A stretch of 64,000 nucleotides of DNA from Diplolepis rosae (lineage: Eukaryota; Arthropoda; Insecta; Hymenoptera; Diplolepididae), in contig JAPYXD010000680.1 of assembly GCA_030998225.1 (NCBI GenBank), positions 8,556,001 through 8,620,000 on the forward strand. The letters are read 5' to 3'. Below the pieces are notes generated by a model, which was not told the origin of the DNA, searched no databases, and was given only the letters and a program-made list of their open reading frames with translations. This document shows, piece after piece, positions 46,401-56,568 of the stretch (position 1 is the first letter of the stretch; the number at the start of each line of letters is the position of its first letter). The position numbers and the translations under genes are program-made.

Positions 46401-49400
46401 ATTAAGCCAACATCAATTAAAAATATGTATTATTTGTAACTAGGGTAAACGTACCAGTTTGTGGACATGTAAGATATGCAGGAATGATAGATCGGGCATA
46501 AAATACATCCAATGCGTGTTTGAGATGTAAAATGAATTTTCATGTGATACGTGTTCATTGAAGTTCTGAAAAAATCCTTTTATATGCTTCTTTGAAGGCT
46601 TTTATTAATTAATATGAATTTTTTTCTCAACCAGTGTCGCTGCATCAGTTTGTAGACACTAGATTTTTTTCAGCACCAGTTTGTGGACACTCAATTTTTT
46701 TTCCGAATTACTTTGTTAACCACGATTCCTTTTTTAATAAATTAACATCTTATAATAATGTTTAGGAGTATATCAAATTTTTCTGTATTAGATGGTGCTA
46801 GATTTTTATGAAACGCGACAAGTTTTTCGCATGAAAATCAATCAATTAGAATATAATGCGGCATTATTAAGATAGAACAGTAAATATTCCGTTGCATAAA
46901 AGAAACAATAGAAAATCAATTTTGCGTTTGCTAATGAAAAATGTGAACAACTGTCCACAAACTGGTACGTGTTCAAAAACTGGTACGTTTACCTTATTTG
47001 GTCCTCGAAACTACGCCTATTTTGCGGGTAGTAAATCTTTGTTTACCGAGCGCAATAGTATATTACGCGCCTAGGCGCACAATGAGGGTTATTGCGTGAC
47101 GAGCGACAATGCTCGCAGGAGATCGAAGCCGAGGCGCGATCAGTCCTGCGAGTATTGTCGCAAGTCCCGTAATTTCCCGAATTGTGTGCATTGATACGTA
47201 TTCTATTTTATGTGACTTCGGCGCGTATACGAGTTTTTATGCGTACACTCGAATCTAATCTAGTATTGTAGTTGTTTTAGGTGCTAGTCATTACACTTGA
47301 AATTTCGCGACTAGTCCCGACCATTTTGATTTTATCGATCTTGTGTAGTAGTAATGGATTTTAATAGACGCATGCGCAGTTCAAATGTACAAGGCTTTGC
47401 CAGTAAGGTGCTAACGCTGTACGAAGAAGTGAGAAGAAGAAGAATAAGAAAAAGATTGTATTCCGCTGTAAGATTATATCCGCATGCGCAGTTCAATTTT
47501 TCTATTTCATTCCTCTGTAGCGCAATATACTACATTGCGCTACTGTTAACTGTAGCGAAAAAACGAGTTTGCGCGCCGGTGGCACATAAAAGTATTTTGT
47601 AGTTGGGGTGCTTTATTTACCGAGGGAGAAAAGGTGTGTAGAAAGAATTATACACGCAGATATACAGAAAATTTCCCTTGATAGTCTCTTGGCCGATATG
47701 GTATATGCCCTAAGACTAAAAGTTCGAAACGCAACGTTATAGTAACTTGTCCCTTACGCTTTGTATGCTAAGCCAGGAGATGCTTGGTCTTGGGCTACAG
47801 CAAAATTTTTGCATGAGATTACCTATTATATGAATTTATTCATTTTTTAAGATTTATATTAATTTATCTTCAACTTTATTTGCAGGGATCAGCATCTTGA
47901 AATACAAACTTACCAGGACCGCTAATGTATATTATCGACACCACGTACGGCATGGATCCACTAGGAAGTGTTTGAACTTTACCTTCGAGTAACGACTTTG
48001 GTTCTGTAAATTAATATGGAATTCAAACAATCATTTATATAAAATCGCTACGTTTCAAACTACACTGAGAGACTTTTCGTTAGAGTATATCATAAAAATG
48101 AATTATATTTTAGTATGTTATCGTTTCAAAATGAGGCAAATGTGCTCACGTGAGCAATGTACTTGTGTACGCGTGTATACAGACGTGCGTCATGCTCGAA
48201 TGAAGTAGTTTATTTTCTGGGCACAAAGTGACTTAGTGTAAATGTCTACGTGTACCTATTTGAGGAGGTGAACTTGATAAATTTTGATTTCATTTTTTTT
48301 TCTTTTTTCTATAAAACGCTACTTTTTATGAAAACACAAAACTTCATAAAATACATGACTTTTTATGAAGTAAAATTTAAAATTTTTTATAGAGTCCGGT
48401 CTTTTTATGAAGTGTGATTTTTTATAAAAAAAGAATCCTAATAAAAATATTGACTTTTCATAAAGTCAACTATACAAAAATTTGATAAAGCTTGGTCTTT
48501 TAATAAAAAAAAGTTCTGTATAAAAACAGAAAAGTTTATAAAATTTTCATAAGGTTTACCATATACAAAATTGGTACATTTATTCAGTTTTCATAAAATT
48601 ACATTATTAATACTCATAATGTATACATTTTTTTATAATGTTGATTTTGTAAGAAAAAAAAGTGCTTTTATTGAGTCAATCTCACAAAAAACTAGATACA
48701 AACTTTAAAAAAATTCTAAACAGTTCAGATAAATTCATTTTATAAAAACTTTATAAAAATACCAATTTTCGATTAAGTCAACTATATAAAAATTTTACAA
48801 AATTAAGAATTTTTATAGAGAATTGTACCTTTATGTAAAGACAAAAGTTTATAAAAGTCAGTGACTTTATAAAGTTTTGTGTTTTTATAAAAAAGCGCAT
48901 TTTATAAAGACAATTTTCATAAAGTTTCTTATAAAGTTGACTTCATAAAAAGGCACTAACTTTATAAAATTTAAAATTTAAAAAAGAGACTTTATAAAGT
49001 TTTTAATTGCTAAAGACCATCTGCATATTTATGGCATGGTTGAGCAATAAAGAGTGGCTCGCTTTTCTCTGTTAAGAGTGAAATTTCACTCGAAAAAATT
49101 TAGAGAGCATATGGGTCATTCCATATTAGATTGCCAGTCGATGCCACAGATTTGAACAAGATAATTTTTTTTGGTTCTTTATCAACAATAAATGGACACG
49201 TATTTTTTTGTTTAGCCAAAAAAAACTTTTTTACAAGTATACGATTTTTCGAATTTTCTAAGAAATGATATTTTCGATATAGCAAGCGCACTTTCAAGCC
49301 TGTTTATCTTGAAAACAATTGTTCGCACAAAAAATTTTCAAAATTACGAAAATTAGGGTTTATAAAATATGAAGATTGAATAAAAATGTCTGGATCATTG

Positions 49401-50128
49401 ATTCGGAAGTTATGGATTTTTGAAGAGCCTCGCGCGGCCTCGCGCACAATCCGGGCGCTTCCAGACGCGGCGAGCGTTAACCTTTACTTTTAGCGCTAAT
49501 AACTTACGCCAGGTAAAACGCTCGCCGTGTTTGGAAGCGCCCGGATTGCGCACGAGGCAGCGCGAGGCTCTTCAAAATTCCATAACTTCCGAATCAATGA
49601 TCCAGCCATTTTTATTCAATCGTCATATTTTATAACAGACTTCAAAGAATTTAAATCCACGAAAAAAAAATTTCGAAAGGGGCCAAATTTGGAAAAAAAT
49701 GAATTTGCATTTATTTCTTTACTTTTGTATGTTAAAAAATGTTTTAACAATTTTTTCGCAACAATCTCTATAAAGAAGAGTTAAAACCATAATTTTCGTA
49801 ATTTGGAAATTTTTTTTTGCGAACAATTGTTTTCAAGATAAACAGGCTTGAAAGGGCGCTTGCTTTATCGAAATTATCATTTCTTAGAAAATTCGAAAAA
49901 TCGTATACTTGTAAAAAATTTTTTTTTTGGCCAAACAAAAAAATACGTGTCTATTTATTGTTGATAAAGAACCGAAAAAAATTATCCCTTTCAAATCTGT
50001 GACATCGACTGTCAATCTAATGTGGAATGACCCATATACAAAAGATAACATATGTATTATTGGTAAAATTTGATATTCTTACCTATGGCAACAAAAGTGC
50101 TTAACAGAATGAAAATAATGATATTCAT
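37221..50128 (-). CDS. SPH-2: secreted non-catalytic serine protease homologue (complete)
   Basis: Five exons: 50083-50128, 47914-48003, 39359-39597, 38068-38316 and 37221-37445, giving 282 residues with all frames and GT/AG sites intact. Signal MNIIIFILLSTFVAI; PYVVSI at 34-39; His57 equivalent at 67 (ALTVGH); Asp102 at 120 (RDIAVI); GYYG at 151-154. Cys183 and Cys197 (Cys168/182) are spaced as in trypsin. The catalytic loop reads NDEGAGL with Glu211 in place of Ser195; the Asp194 equivalent is kept. Cys42-58 and Cys191-220 pairs are absent, and LLEGKV stands where IVGG would be. By family knowledge such homologues act as cofactors, inhibitors or venom/immune proteins; which applies here cannot be seen. 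Introns 1 and 2 (2 and 8.3 kb) are filled with transposons. Confidence 0.88.
38068..38316 (-). CDS. SPH-2 exon 4
   Basis: 249 nt between CTAG and GTAAGAG. Contains DCDITGIGYYGVHE, FTLYENTLC and SQFCGIP. Confidence 0.88.
39359..39597 (-). CDS. SPH-2 exon 3
   Basis: 239 nt between TTCAG and GTAAGT. Contains KVFSGILITPITALTVGHEA, AWVATEID and RDIAVIS. Confidence 0.88.
39734..42170. mobile_element. 2.4 kb TIR element, AGGTAAAAGCACCAATAGCC ends
   Basis: Left end TAAGGTAAAAGCACCAATAG and right end CTATTGGTGCTTTTATCTTA are inverted, bounded by TA. The CCGGCTATTGG word recurs inside both ends. Interior is very AT-rich with no transposase. It holds the right end of a CACTG-type element (ends 41802) and an isolated exon-like MDAKNDNIAYG with a GTAAGT donor (about 41285-41320). 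Confidence 0.75.
42171..42808. mobile_element. 640-bp TIR element, AGGGGGTCTCCTTATCCAGA ends
   Basis: TIRs AGGGGGTCTCCTTATCCAGA and TCTGGATAAGGAGACCCCCT are perfect inverted copies flanked by TA on each side. It abuts the 39734-42170 element and shares the TA at 42169-42170 with it. Confidence 0.88.
43262..45720. repeat. Compound palindrome with four-fold repeated CTGAAGA...GAAACG unit
   Basis: A unit of about 300 bp lies inverted at 43262-43560 and forward at about 44479-44790 and 45390-45670. A second unit lies at 43860-44478, inverted relative to about 44790-45385. The right arm has about 85 extra bp near 45137-45215. Each 300-bp unit contains CTGAAGAGGGCC...GGCCGAAA[CT]G and the same spurious 60-codon ORF. 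The arms are almost identical, which implies recent origin, gene conversion or an assembly effect. Confidence 0.8.
43571..43820. repeat. 124-bp tandem duplication
   Basis: AACCGGATAACAAATAAACC starts near 43575 and again 124 bp later. ACACGAACCGACCGCAATTT and GATGCCAAATTGCT are in both units. It is absent from the matching place in the right palindrome arm (about 45385). Confidence 0.85.
45721..46440. other. AT-rich intronic stretch, nothing recognised
   Basis: Part of SPH-2 intron 2. No ORF, TIR or tandem repeat stands out. Confidence 0.4.
46441..46996. mobile_element. 556-bp TIR element, GGGTAAACGTACCAGTTT ends
   Basis: Left TAGGGTAAACGTACCAGTTT, right AAACTGGTACGTTTACCTTA, bounded by TA. 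The CCAGTTTGTGGACA word is repeated several times near both ends. Non-coding. Confidence 0.85.
47063..47589. mobile_element. MITE family A, copy 1
   Basis: Ends TTACGCGCCTAGGCGCACAA and, inverted, TTATGTGCCACCGGCGCGCA. It shares with 63349-63744 the stretches GAGGGTTATT, TTTATGCGTACACTCGAATC, GCATGCGCAGTTCAAATGTA and CAAGGCTTTG, and a GAAGAA-rich tract. The short ORF inside is not conserved. Confidence 0.8.
47914..48003 (-). CDS. SPH-2 exon 2
   Basis: 90 nt between TACAG and GTAAGT. Encodes EPKSLLEGKV and SMPYVVSIIYISGP. Confidence 0.85.
48290..49015. repeat. Word-repeat stretch built on ACTTTATAAA / TTTATGAAGT
   Basis: Over 700 bp composed of variants of ACTTTATAAAA and CTTTTTATGAAGT in both orientations at irregular spacing. 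Like the interiors of the CACTG-ended elements. A CACTGAGAGAC motif stands at 48065; the right terminus was not resolved. Confidence 0.55.
49112..50034. mobile_element. 920-bp near-complete palindrome, TGGGTCATTCCA ends
   Basis: TIRs TGGGTCATTCCA with TA on both sides. The inverted match continues inward through AGATTGCCAGTCGATG, TTGTTGATAAAGAACC, the complementary TTTCTTAGAAAATTCG and TATCTTGAAAACAATTGTTC, down to a GC-rich core (about 49427-49567, CGGGCGCTTCCA and its inverse). The right arm has about 150 extra bp. In SPH-2 intron 1, about 50 bp from exon 1. Confidence 0.85.
50083..50128 (-). CDS. SPH-2 exon 1 (signal peptide)
   Basis: 46 nt, ATG to donor GTAAGA, encoding a 15-residue hydrophobic signal. 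Confidence 0.85.
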
Positions 50129-50211
50129 TTCAGCCAAATTGAGATGATTCACGTAATTTTTTTTCCAATTTTAATTTGAAGAGTAATATATATCTGATAT
50201 CACATTTGCTG

Positions 50212-50219
50212 GTTATATA
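50212..50219 (-). promoter_or_regulatory. TATA box of SPH-2
   Basis: TATATAAC on the minus strand, 84 bp upstream of the ATG, preceded by GCGAATGCCTTTTTG; see the matching modules at SPH-3 and SPH-4. Confidence 0.7.
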
Positions 50220-50483
50220 CAAAAAGGCATTCGCATACAATTACCGAATGTACACAGGTATAAAATACAAAAGCCAATCTACAATAGTATATTGAGCAAC
50301 AAGTATGGGGAGTCAGTTATCTGTTGGTACGGTACAAATCCCCACCCCAAATATTCCCTGATTTCCTAATCTTACCAAACACTCACGGAATGACGCGAAA
50401 AACGTGCTTCCGTTGCATAAAAGAAATAATAGAAAATCAATCGTGTTGAATTCATCATTTTACGTTTGCTAAATAGACGTTCA

Positions 50484-51372
50484 CACTGCAAAAAGCAGTG
50501 TCTTAATTTAAGATACTTGTGTCGTCATATCTAAGATGTTTCGGTAGTCACTTTTAAGTTGCTTAAAACATCTTATTTGAATACACGTAAAATATCTTAA
50601 GTTGAGCCATCGGTAACACAGATTACTTAAGTTACCAACAGTTTATTGTTCCTATAACCTCTACACTGTGAGAAAAAGCTTACGGCATACCGGTGTCTGC
50701 TACACATGTGGTGGCTTACATGGCTGTACGTACTTCTTAAAAAAATTAATTCAAGAAAATGATCTATTGGAAAAGGAAGCGACTTAGCAAACGTATCCAA
50801 TACGTTAAAACAGAAGGTATACCTGATATCGAGTCACGTGTTGCTGATACGATTTACACATTTTACATGTAGCTCTACATCCGTCATATGTAAAGTTTGA
50901 ATAAAGAATCGTGTCGATGAAAATGAACAATATATTCCTCTAAATGAGTTGATATTACACTACAGAAGAAAAACATGGAACAGTCAAAACGCTCCATTTC
51001 TTGAGGTTATGAACAGTAACTATAACACTATGAGAGCTAGATTCTATCTTTCGACCACTACTTCTTTGACACTTTACGCGTCTTAGTTTTTGCTAACTTA
51101 TTGACCTGCTATATCTTACAATTCAGAAACATCTTATGCCCGAACCATCTTATGACATCCTAAAGATCTTAAACTAAAACACATTATCTAACTCAATCAA
51201 GTATCTTATTTTGTAAGACGGAAATTACATTTTTACTCGTATCAAAATACGTAAGTCGTCTTAATTTTGAATAAGATACTTTGTGAGACATCTTATTTGA
51301 AGACAGAAGATAGCAAATTCCCATCTTATATCTTACAGTAAGATACCAGGTAAGACACTTCTTTTTTCAGTG
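50484..51372. mobile_element. CACTG-ended element with TAAGATA word
   Basis: Starts CACTGCAAAAAGCAGTGTCT and ends AAGACACTTCTTTTTTCAGTG, with CA on each side. The interior repeats ATCTTA/TAAGAT words dozens of times, most densely near the ends. No ORF. It begins 265 bp upstream of the SPH-2 TATA box. Confidence 0.75.
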
Positions 51373-51768
51373 CACTGCAGCATTTCTTACGCACGTGTAA
51401 AAAAAGATATTTTTCAAAAATCTTCCACGTCCTTAAATTATAGATAATATGATCTTATATTAGCTTATGTTATAATATGATATTATGGAATCGTGTCAAA
51501 AAACTTATTTGACGTTATTTAAAACATAGATAAACAGTTTTAATGGTTTTATAAGCCCTTTGTAATAAAGTAACTCATAATACAAATAAAATGTCTGAGA
51601 AAAGCTAATTATTCTTAATAATAATTTTTACCAATAATTAAGAGCTTTCTATTTTTTAATAGAGGAACTCCACTAATTTAAATTAATTAGTAGAAATCGA
51701 GCTGCAATTAATTAAAATAGTAGAATTCTACTATAAGTTTGTAAATATTTTCAAACTATTAACATTAA

Positions 51769-52950
51769 TACCCGTGTGGAAATCGAACCCGGAAACTGAT
51801 CGAGATCCGGGCGGATAGCCCTAGTTGTAACCGGGAACCGGTCGGGCTATCCGACCAGGAAACCGCTAGAATTCGTCACGCTGGTTCGGTTATGTTCCCG
51901 ACATGAAGGCTGGTCGGGAACCGGCCGGGCTACCCGGCCCTTTTTTGGCTGTTTTTTAGGGAGGTTGTTAGTGGCATTAAAATTTCACTTAATTCACAAT
52001 TTGACTCATCACCACCGTATTCTTCCTCAATTTTTCGAAATCATCTGTAATTTTTAGCGCGCCGGATACGATTTCGCTCACGCATACGTTCTTCTTCACC
52101 TATTTTAATTTTTAAAACACGTATCAGATCAACCCACAAGACTGAAAAATGATTAAAACAAAAGAATTCACGTTGTAGGAATTATAAGTTTTAAGTTTCT
52201 ACATGTTTGTGTCCGAAACACATAGAATTCTGATTTCAAAATTTGAGAAATGGTAGAAAGGATAAAAACAGACGTAGATAGATAACTTTTGGTTTAATTA
52301 ATGGAAAAAAATTCAATTTAATTTAATTGAAAAAAAATTTTTAAACATCATATAGGTCCAACCTGGCGAAAGTTCCGGATTGAAATTCATTCCGAATCAA
52401 TCCGCACTATTCCGAGTCATTCCGGAACCTGATTCCGAACTAAACCGAGTTATTCCGAATGACTTCAAAGCAAATTTTCAATCCGAATCAACCCGAAGCC
52501 AATTTAAAATCAATCCGAATAAATCCGAAATTTTAATCCGAATGAATCCGGTCAATTTCGGATTCATTCGGATTAAGAGTTCGGATTGATTTTAAATGGG
52601 CCTCTGATTGATACGGATCAAATCTGGCTTTGGATTTATTCGGAATAACTCTGATTGGTTCAGAAACAGATTTCTGAATTGGTCGCATTGGTTTGGAATA
52701 AATTCCCAATTCGAGACATTCTCCAGGGTACTTGACTAGTGCCCGACTAGTTCCCGATCAGTTTCCGACAATGAACTTCATCCTAGGTTGATTCCTCCGG
52801 TTCCCGACTTGACCAGGGTCCAGTCACGAGTCAACCCGGACGATACCCACCCAGTTCCCGGCCATGCAATACAGCCCGAGTTTGCCCGGCAGAGATCCGG
52901 CCAGAAACCTTTTTGTAATGGGGTTAACTGGGGCAATTTCCACACGGGTA
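51769..52950. mobile_element. 1.2 kb TIR element with CCGAAT/CCGGG words
   Basis: Ends TACCCGTGTGGAAAT and ATTTCCACACGGGTA are perfect inverted copies. The outer interior repeats CCCGACCGG/CCGGTTCCCG words. The middle (52370-52700) consists of AATCCGAATCAATCCGA variants on one strand, then their inverse. A fragment ending GCACGGGTAG near 62237 may be related. Confidence 0.75.
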
Positions 52951-53483
52951 GTCTTCTATTAAATTAGGTTTAGAGAACGTAATTCTATATAATGATTCTG
53001 CTACTACCAGTTTTAATAAAAAATGTTCAATTCAAATTATGTTCTCGAATTATTTTTCTTAAGCGTTCACTGAGAAAAAAAATAATGTCACAGCTACAAA
53101 ATAATTTTGTTGATCAGTTTTGGTTGTTCTAACCAAAATTTGGTTGCGACGCCTTATTTTTTCGTTAAATTAAATGTAGTATACAAGATAAATATCTTTA
53201 AAGTGTAGGTTAGATTATTCACATGGGAAGTGAGACGCTTCAAGGTCAAGATTGACTTCAGAATTTCTATAATTTTTCATGGACGTTATAAATAAATTGA
53301 GAATAGGATTTTTACATTCTCATCATGGATGAGAAGGTATTGGTTTTATGTGAAAAATGACTTTCGAAAATTTCATCAAATCTTTACGTTTTGAGACCCC
53401 CTGAGTCAGAAAAAATGGTTTTTACGAAAGTGTCTGTCTGTCTGTCTGTAGGTCGTGTGCGGCATAACTCTCGATAGAATTAT

Positions 53484-53775
53484 CAGATTGAATTGAGCTT
53501 TGGTACACTTTATCGGAGCCGAAAAAGTAAGGACAAGTTCGTTAACCAGCCACATCCAATCAAAATTGAGGGATGGAGCACTACTTTTGTGTTTTTGAAA
53601 ATAATTTTTTGAAAAAATCAAAAATTTCAATACTGGTTTTAGATAGTGCTCATAAATCTCTAAAAATTATCCCGATAACATTTTTTGATTAAATCGAAAT
53701 TAGAAATGTTACAGCATATTCAAATTCGAAAAAAGTCAATATCAAAATTCCATTTTCCAGTTAAATTATACGAGA
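53484..53775. repeat. Dispersed repeat, second copy of 21985-22270
   Basis: Same ordered blocks as the other copy. It is preceded by a (GTCT)n microsatellite (about 53430-53448). Confidence 0.7.
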
Positions 53776-54339
53776 TACGAAAAAACGTTATGATACAATA
53801 TTATTGAACAAATAAAGACCTACAAATTTGAATTGTAACATTTTTTCATAAGATGCATATTTTTCTTTTTAATTAAAAAAAAAACTATTGAAAATCCAAA
53901 ATTCAATTTTTTAACAATAATATTGGAAATACCAAAAAAACGTAAGAATACAAAGTTGTTCGTTTCAAAAAGGTCTACAAATTTTGTCTTATACATTTTT
54001 TGATAAAAGATATATTTTTCGTTTCAATTTCAATTTTTTAGACAAAATATGTGAGATACAGAAAAAACGTTTAGATGGAAAATTGTTTTCCTAAATGAGG
54101 TCTACAAATTCTCATTAAGACATTTCGGGACAGGATGTATATTTTATGTTTTGATTTTTAATATTAAAAAAATTCGATTTTTTTCACCAAAATATGTGAG
54201 ATACGAAATAAGCGTTGTTCTGCAAAATCGTTTCCTTAAATAAAATCTACGATTTTTATTTGTTTTTAAGAGATTTGGAACAAAATGAATTATTTTAATC
54301 ATGTAATTTATTAAAAAGTTACTGAAATGTATACAGAAA

Positions 54340-54690
54340 ATCGAGCGCGAAGCGCGAGGGTCATGATGAGAATGTGTTCCTTAAGGCTGATAGAGCCTTA
54401 AGTAAATTGAATCTCCTGTTTCACTTAAATTCAAAAAGAAATAGAGTGACTTTGAGAAAATGTGTAATTCACATCATCTGTAATATTATTATAAAATTGG
54501 TTTGAGCTTCAGTATCAAATTATAAGAAATAAACTTAAATATATGCGAAGCGCGAGGTCCAGAAAGAACGGAGCGCGAAGCGCGACGATCGAATCGCGCG
54601 CCCCAGGCGCGCTCAAACTTGCGAGCGAAGCGAGCTGCGCGCGAAGCGCGCGATGAGAATGTGCCCGCGAAGCGGGCAGATTTTTTTAAA
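54340..54690. repeat. GAA-triloop hairpin arrays, copies 2 and 3
   Basis: Two modules. The left has GCGC-GAA-GCGC, the linker GATGAGAATGTG, then TTAAGGCT-GATAG-AGCCTTAA. The right has further GCGCGAAGCGC hairpins, GCGCGC-CCCAG-GCGCGC, AGC-GAA-GCG, then GCGCGC-GAA-GCGCGC, the same linker and GCCCGC-GAA-GCGGGC followed by a T-run. Confidence 0.75.
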
Positions 54691-54881
54691 TCAAATTTTT
54701 AAAAGACTGCACTAAGTATTTTTCGTTTTGTCTATTATTATTTTATTACTTTTTGTGATATAATATTGTATAAACATATATCAGTCGTAATAATAATATC
54801 GTAATGGAAATATGACCATCGTAAAACTGGAAAATATGAATGAATTTCATACGAATAAAGTATACAATTCTTAATTTTTAG

Positions 54882-55470
54882 CTGAAGGAATTGGTATTTG
54901 TGCAGAAACTTTTGGAAAATGAGTTGTTGGGTGTTCAAATTAAATTTGAACGCAACTTGAATAATTATGTGTCTAATGAAACACCTCAAGTTCCTCTTAA
55001 ATCTGTGACAATTGAATCCACTAATGAGACCAGTAAGCCCAGCAGTTATTCGAAAGATAAGCAATTAGGGGAAAGAATCGCAAATAAGTCTACAAACAGT
55101 GAGGTATGTAATTTTTTGTCATTTTGGGATTGCATGCTTCTTCCTATATCTTATTTTTGAGAGAATCATAAAATAAAAAATAAAATAAGACAACTGGCTT
55201 TAGATATTAAAAAATAAAAATAGACAGGACTAATTAAAATTTTAATTTACTACAGAATGAAATTATAATTATATTATAATTATTAATTATAATAATTATT
55301 ATTATAAGAATAATTTTTTTTTAATACAGGGAGAAAGGAAAAATTATTGGTAAAATATTATTTTATCTTTTTTATTCAAGGACTTTTATCAAATTTTATT
55401 TGACACATTCAAAGGAAGAGTTATCCTAAATGTATATGACAAAAAAGAAGAATTATCTGATTCGGATTAA
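54882..55470 (+). CDS. Two predicted 3' exons of an unrecognised gene
   Basis: Exon 54882-55103 (TTTTTAG acceptor, GTATGT donor, 222 nt) and exon 55381-55470 (TTCAAG acceptor, TAA stop, 90 nt) join in phase 0. They give 103 residues: a possibly helical start (LKELVFVQKLLENELLGVQI), a Ser/Thr/Lys-rich middle and an end DFYQILFDTFKGRVILNVYD followed by an acidic tail. Matching phases and the clean stop favour real exons. Upstream exons were not found. Because it lies within the 53068-56568 interval it could be a transposon gene or captured host sequence. Confidence 0.5.
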
Positions 55471-56568
55471 AGTTCGATAGTAGACATTATCGTTTCACAT
55501 TTGTTGTGTTTTACCGATCCCTTCGGTCAACCGTAAGAATTTAAATATTAATAATATTAATACAATATTAATACAGCATTAATACAATATTAATACAATA
55601 TAATATTAACAATATTAATTCGTATAATGTTTTGTGCATATTCTGAAGGTTGATAAACATGTTTCAGATTTCAATTCAAAAACTTTCATTGTGAAATTGT
55701 AGCCAAACAAATTTGTGAACTGTGTTTGTTTTACGAAAGTTTGCGTTGTGTTAAAACTTCATGTATTCTTTATAATGTAAATGGGGATGCATTCGTAACT
55801 TGGTACTAATGTGTGCGTTATAAAGTCTGATATATTTCACAAAATAAATAATCATGTTTTCTCTACACTCTGTATGTTATTATTACACTTTCCAATACGT
55901 ATAATTATAATAGACACTAATGTAATTATAAATAATTGTAACTTCTTAATTTAAGGCGATAACTCCTTTATTTTGATGTTTAAATGAATTAGAATATTTT
56001 CTGTATGGGACAAAAGCTATAGAAGGACGAAGATTTCATTAGTTAATTAAAGTGAATTTTATTTTAAGACAAATCTCTTAATTAATCACAATTTCATCTA
56101 ATCATCCGTATTCCGAAATTTAATTATGATTAATTAAACATAATTTCTACAAATAAAACACATTTTATTAAATCAATCCATTTTGTCCTTCTGGGTTTTT
56201 TTTCATGTACAAAATATTTTATATTTCATTTACAAAATAAATTTTTCCCTCAACAAAGTAACTGTTGCTTCAAAATAAAAATTCCATTGCTTCAACAAAA
56301 CTATCTTGTAGAAACTACAAAATTTTGTTCAGTTTGAAAAATTATTGTGTTGAGCTAACAAATATTACGTTAACTCAACCAAATAAGTTCATTTAATCTA
56401 CAAAAAAATTTTGTTGTGCTTACCAAACTTTTTGGTTGGTCCAGCCAAACGCTCCAACAAAGTAATTTGGTTAGTTCAACAGAACAATTTTGTTGCTTCT
56501 ATAGCAACCAAAAAATTTGGTTGGGTCTACCAAACTTTTGTTCGGTCAACCAGACATTTTTCTCAGTG

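Larger units (their letters stand above)
53068..56568. mobile_element. 3.5 kb CACTG-ended element with CCAAATTTGGTTG word
   Basis: Starts CACTGAGAAAAAAAATAATG and ends ACATTTTTCTCAGTG, with TT on each side. Both ends carry the palindromic word CCAAA[AT]TTTGGTTG, sparse at the left and dense over the last 330 bp. It encloses a dispersed repeat, a hairpin array and two predicted exons. That one element spans the whole interval is inferred from the matching ends. Confidence 0.55.
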
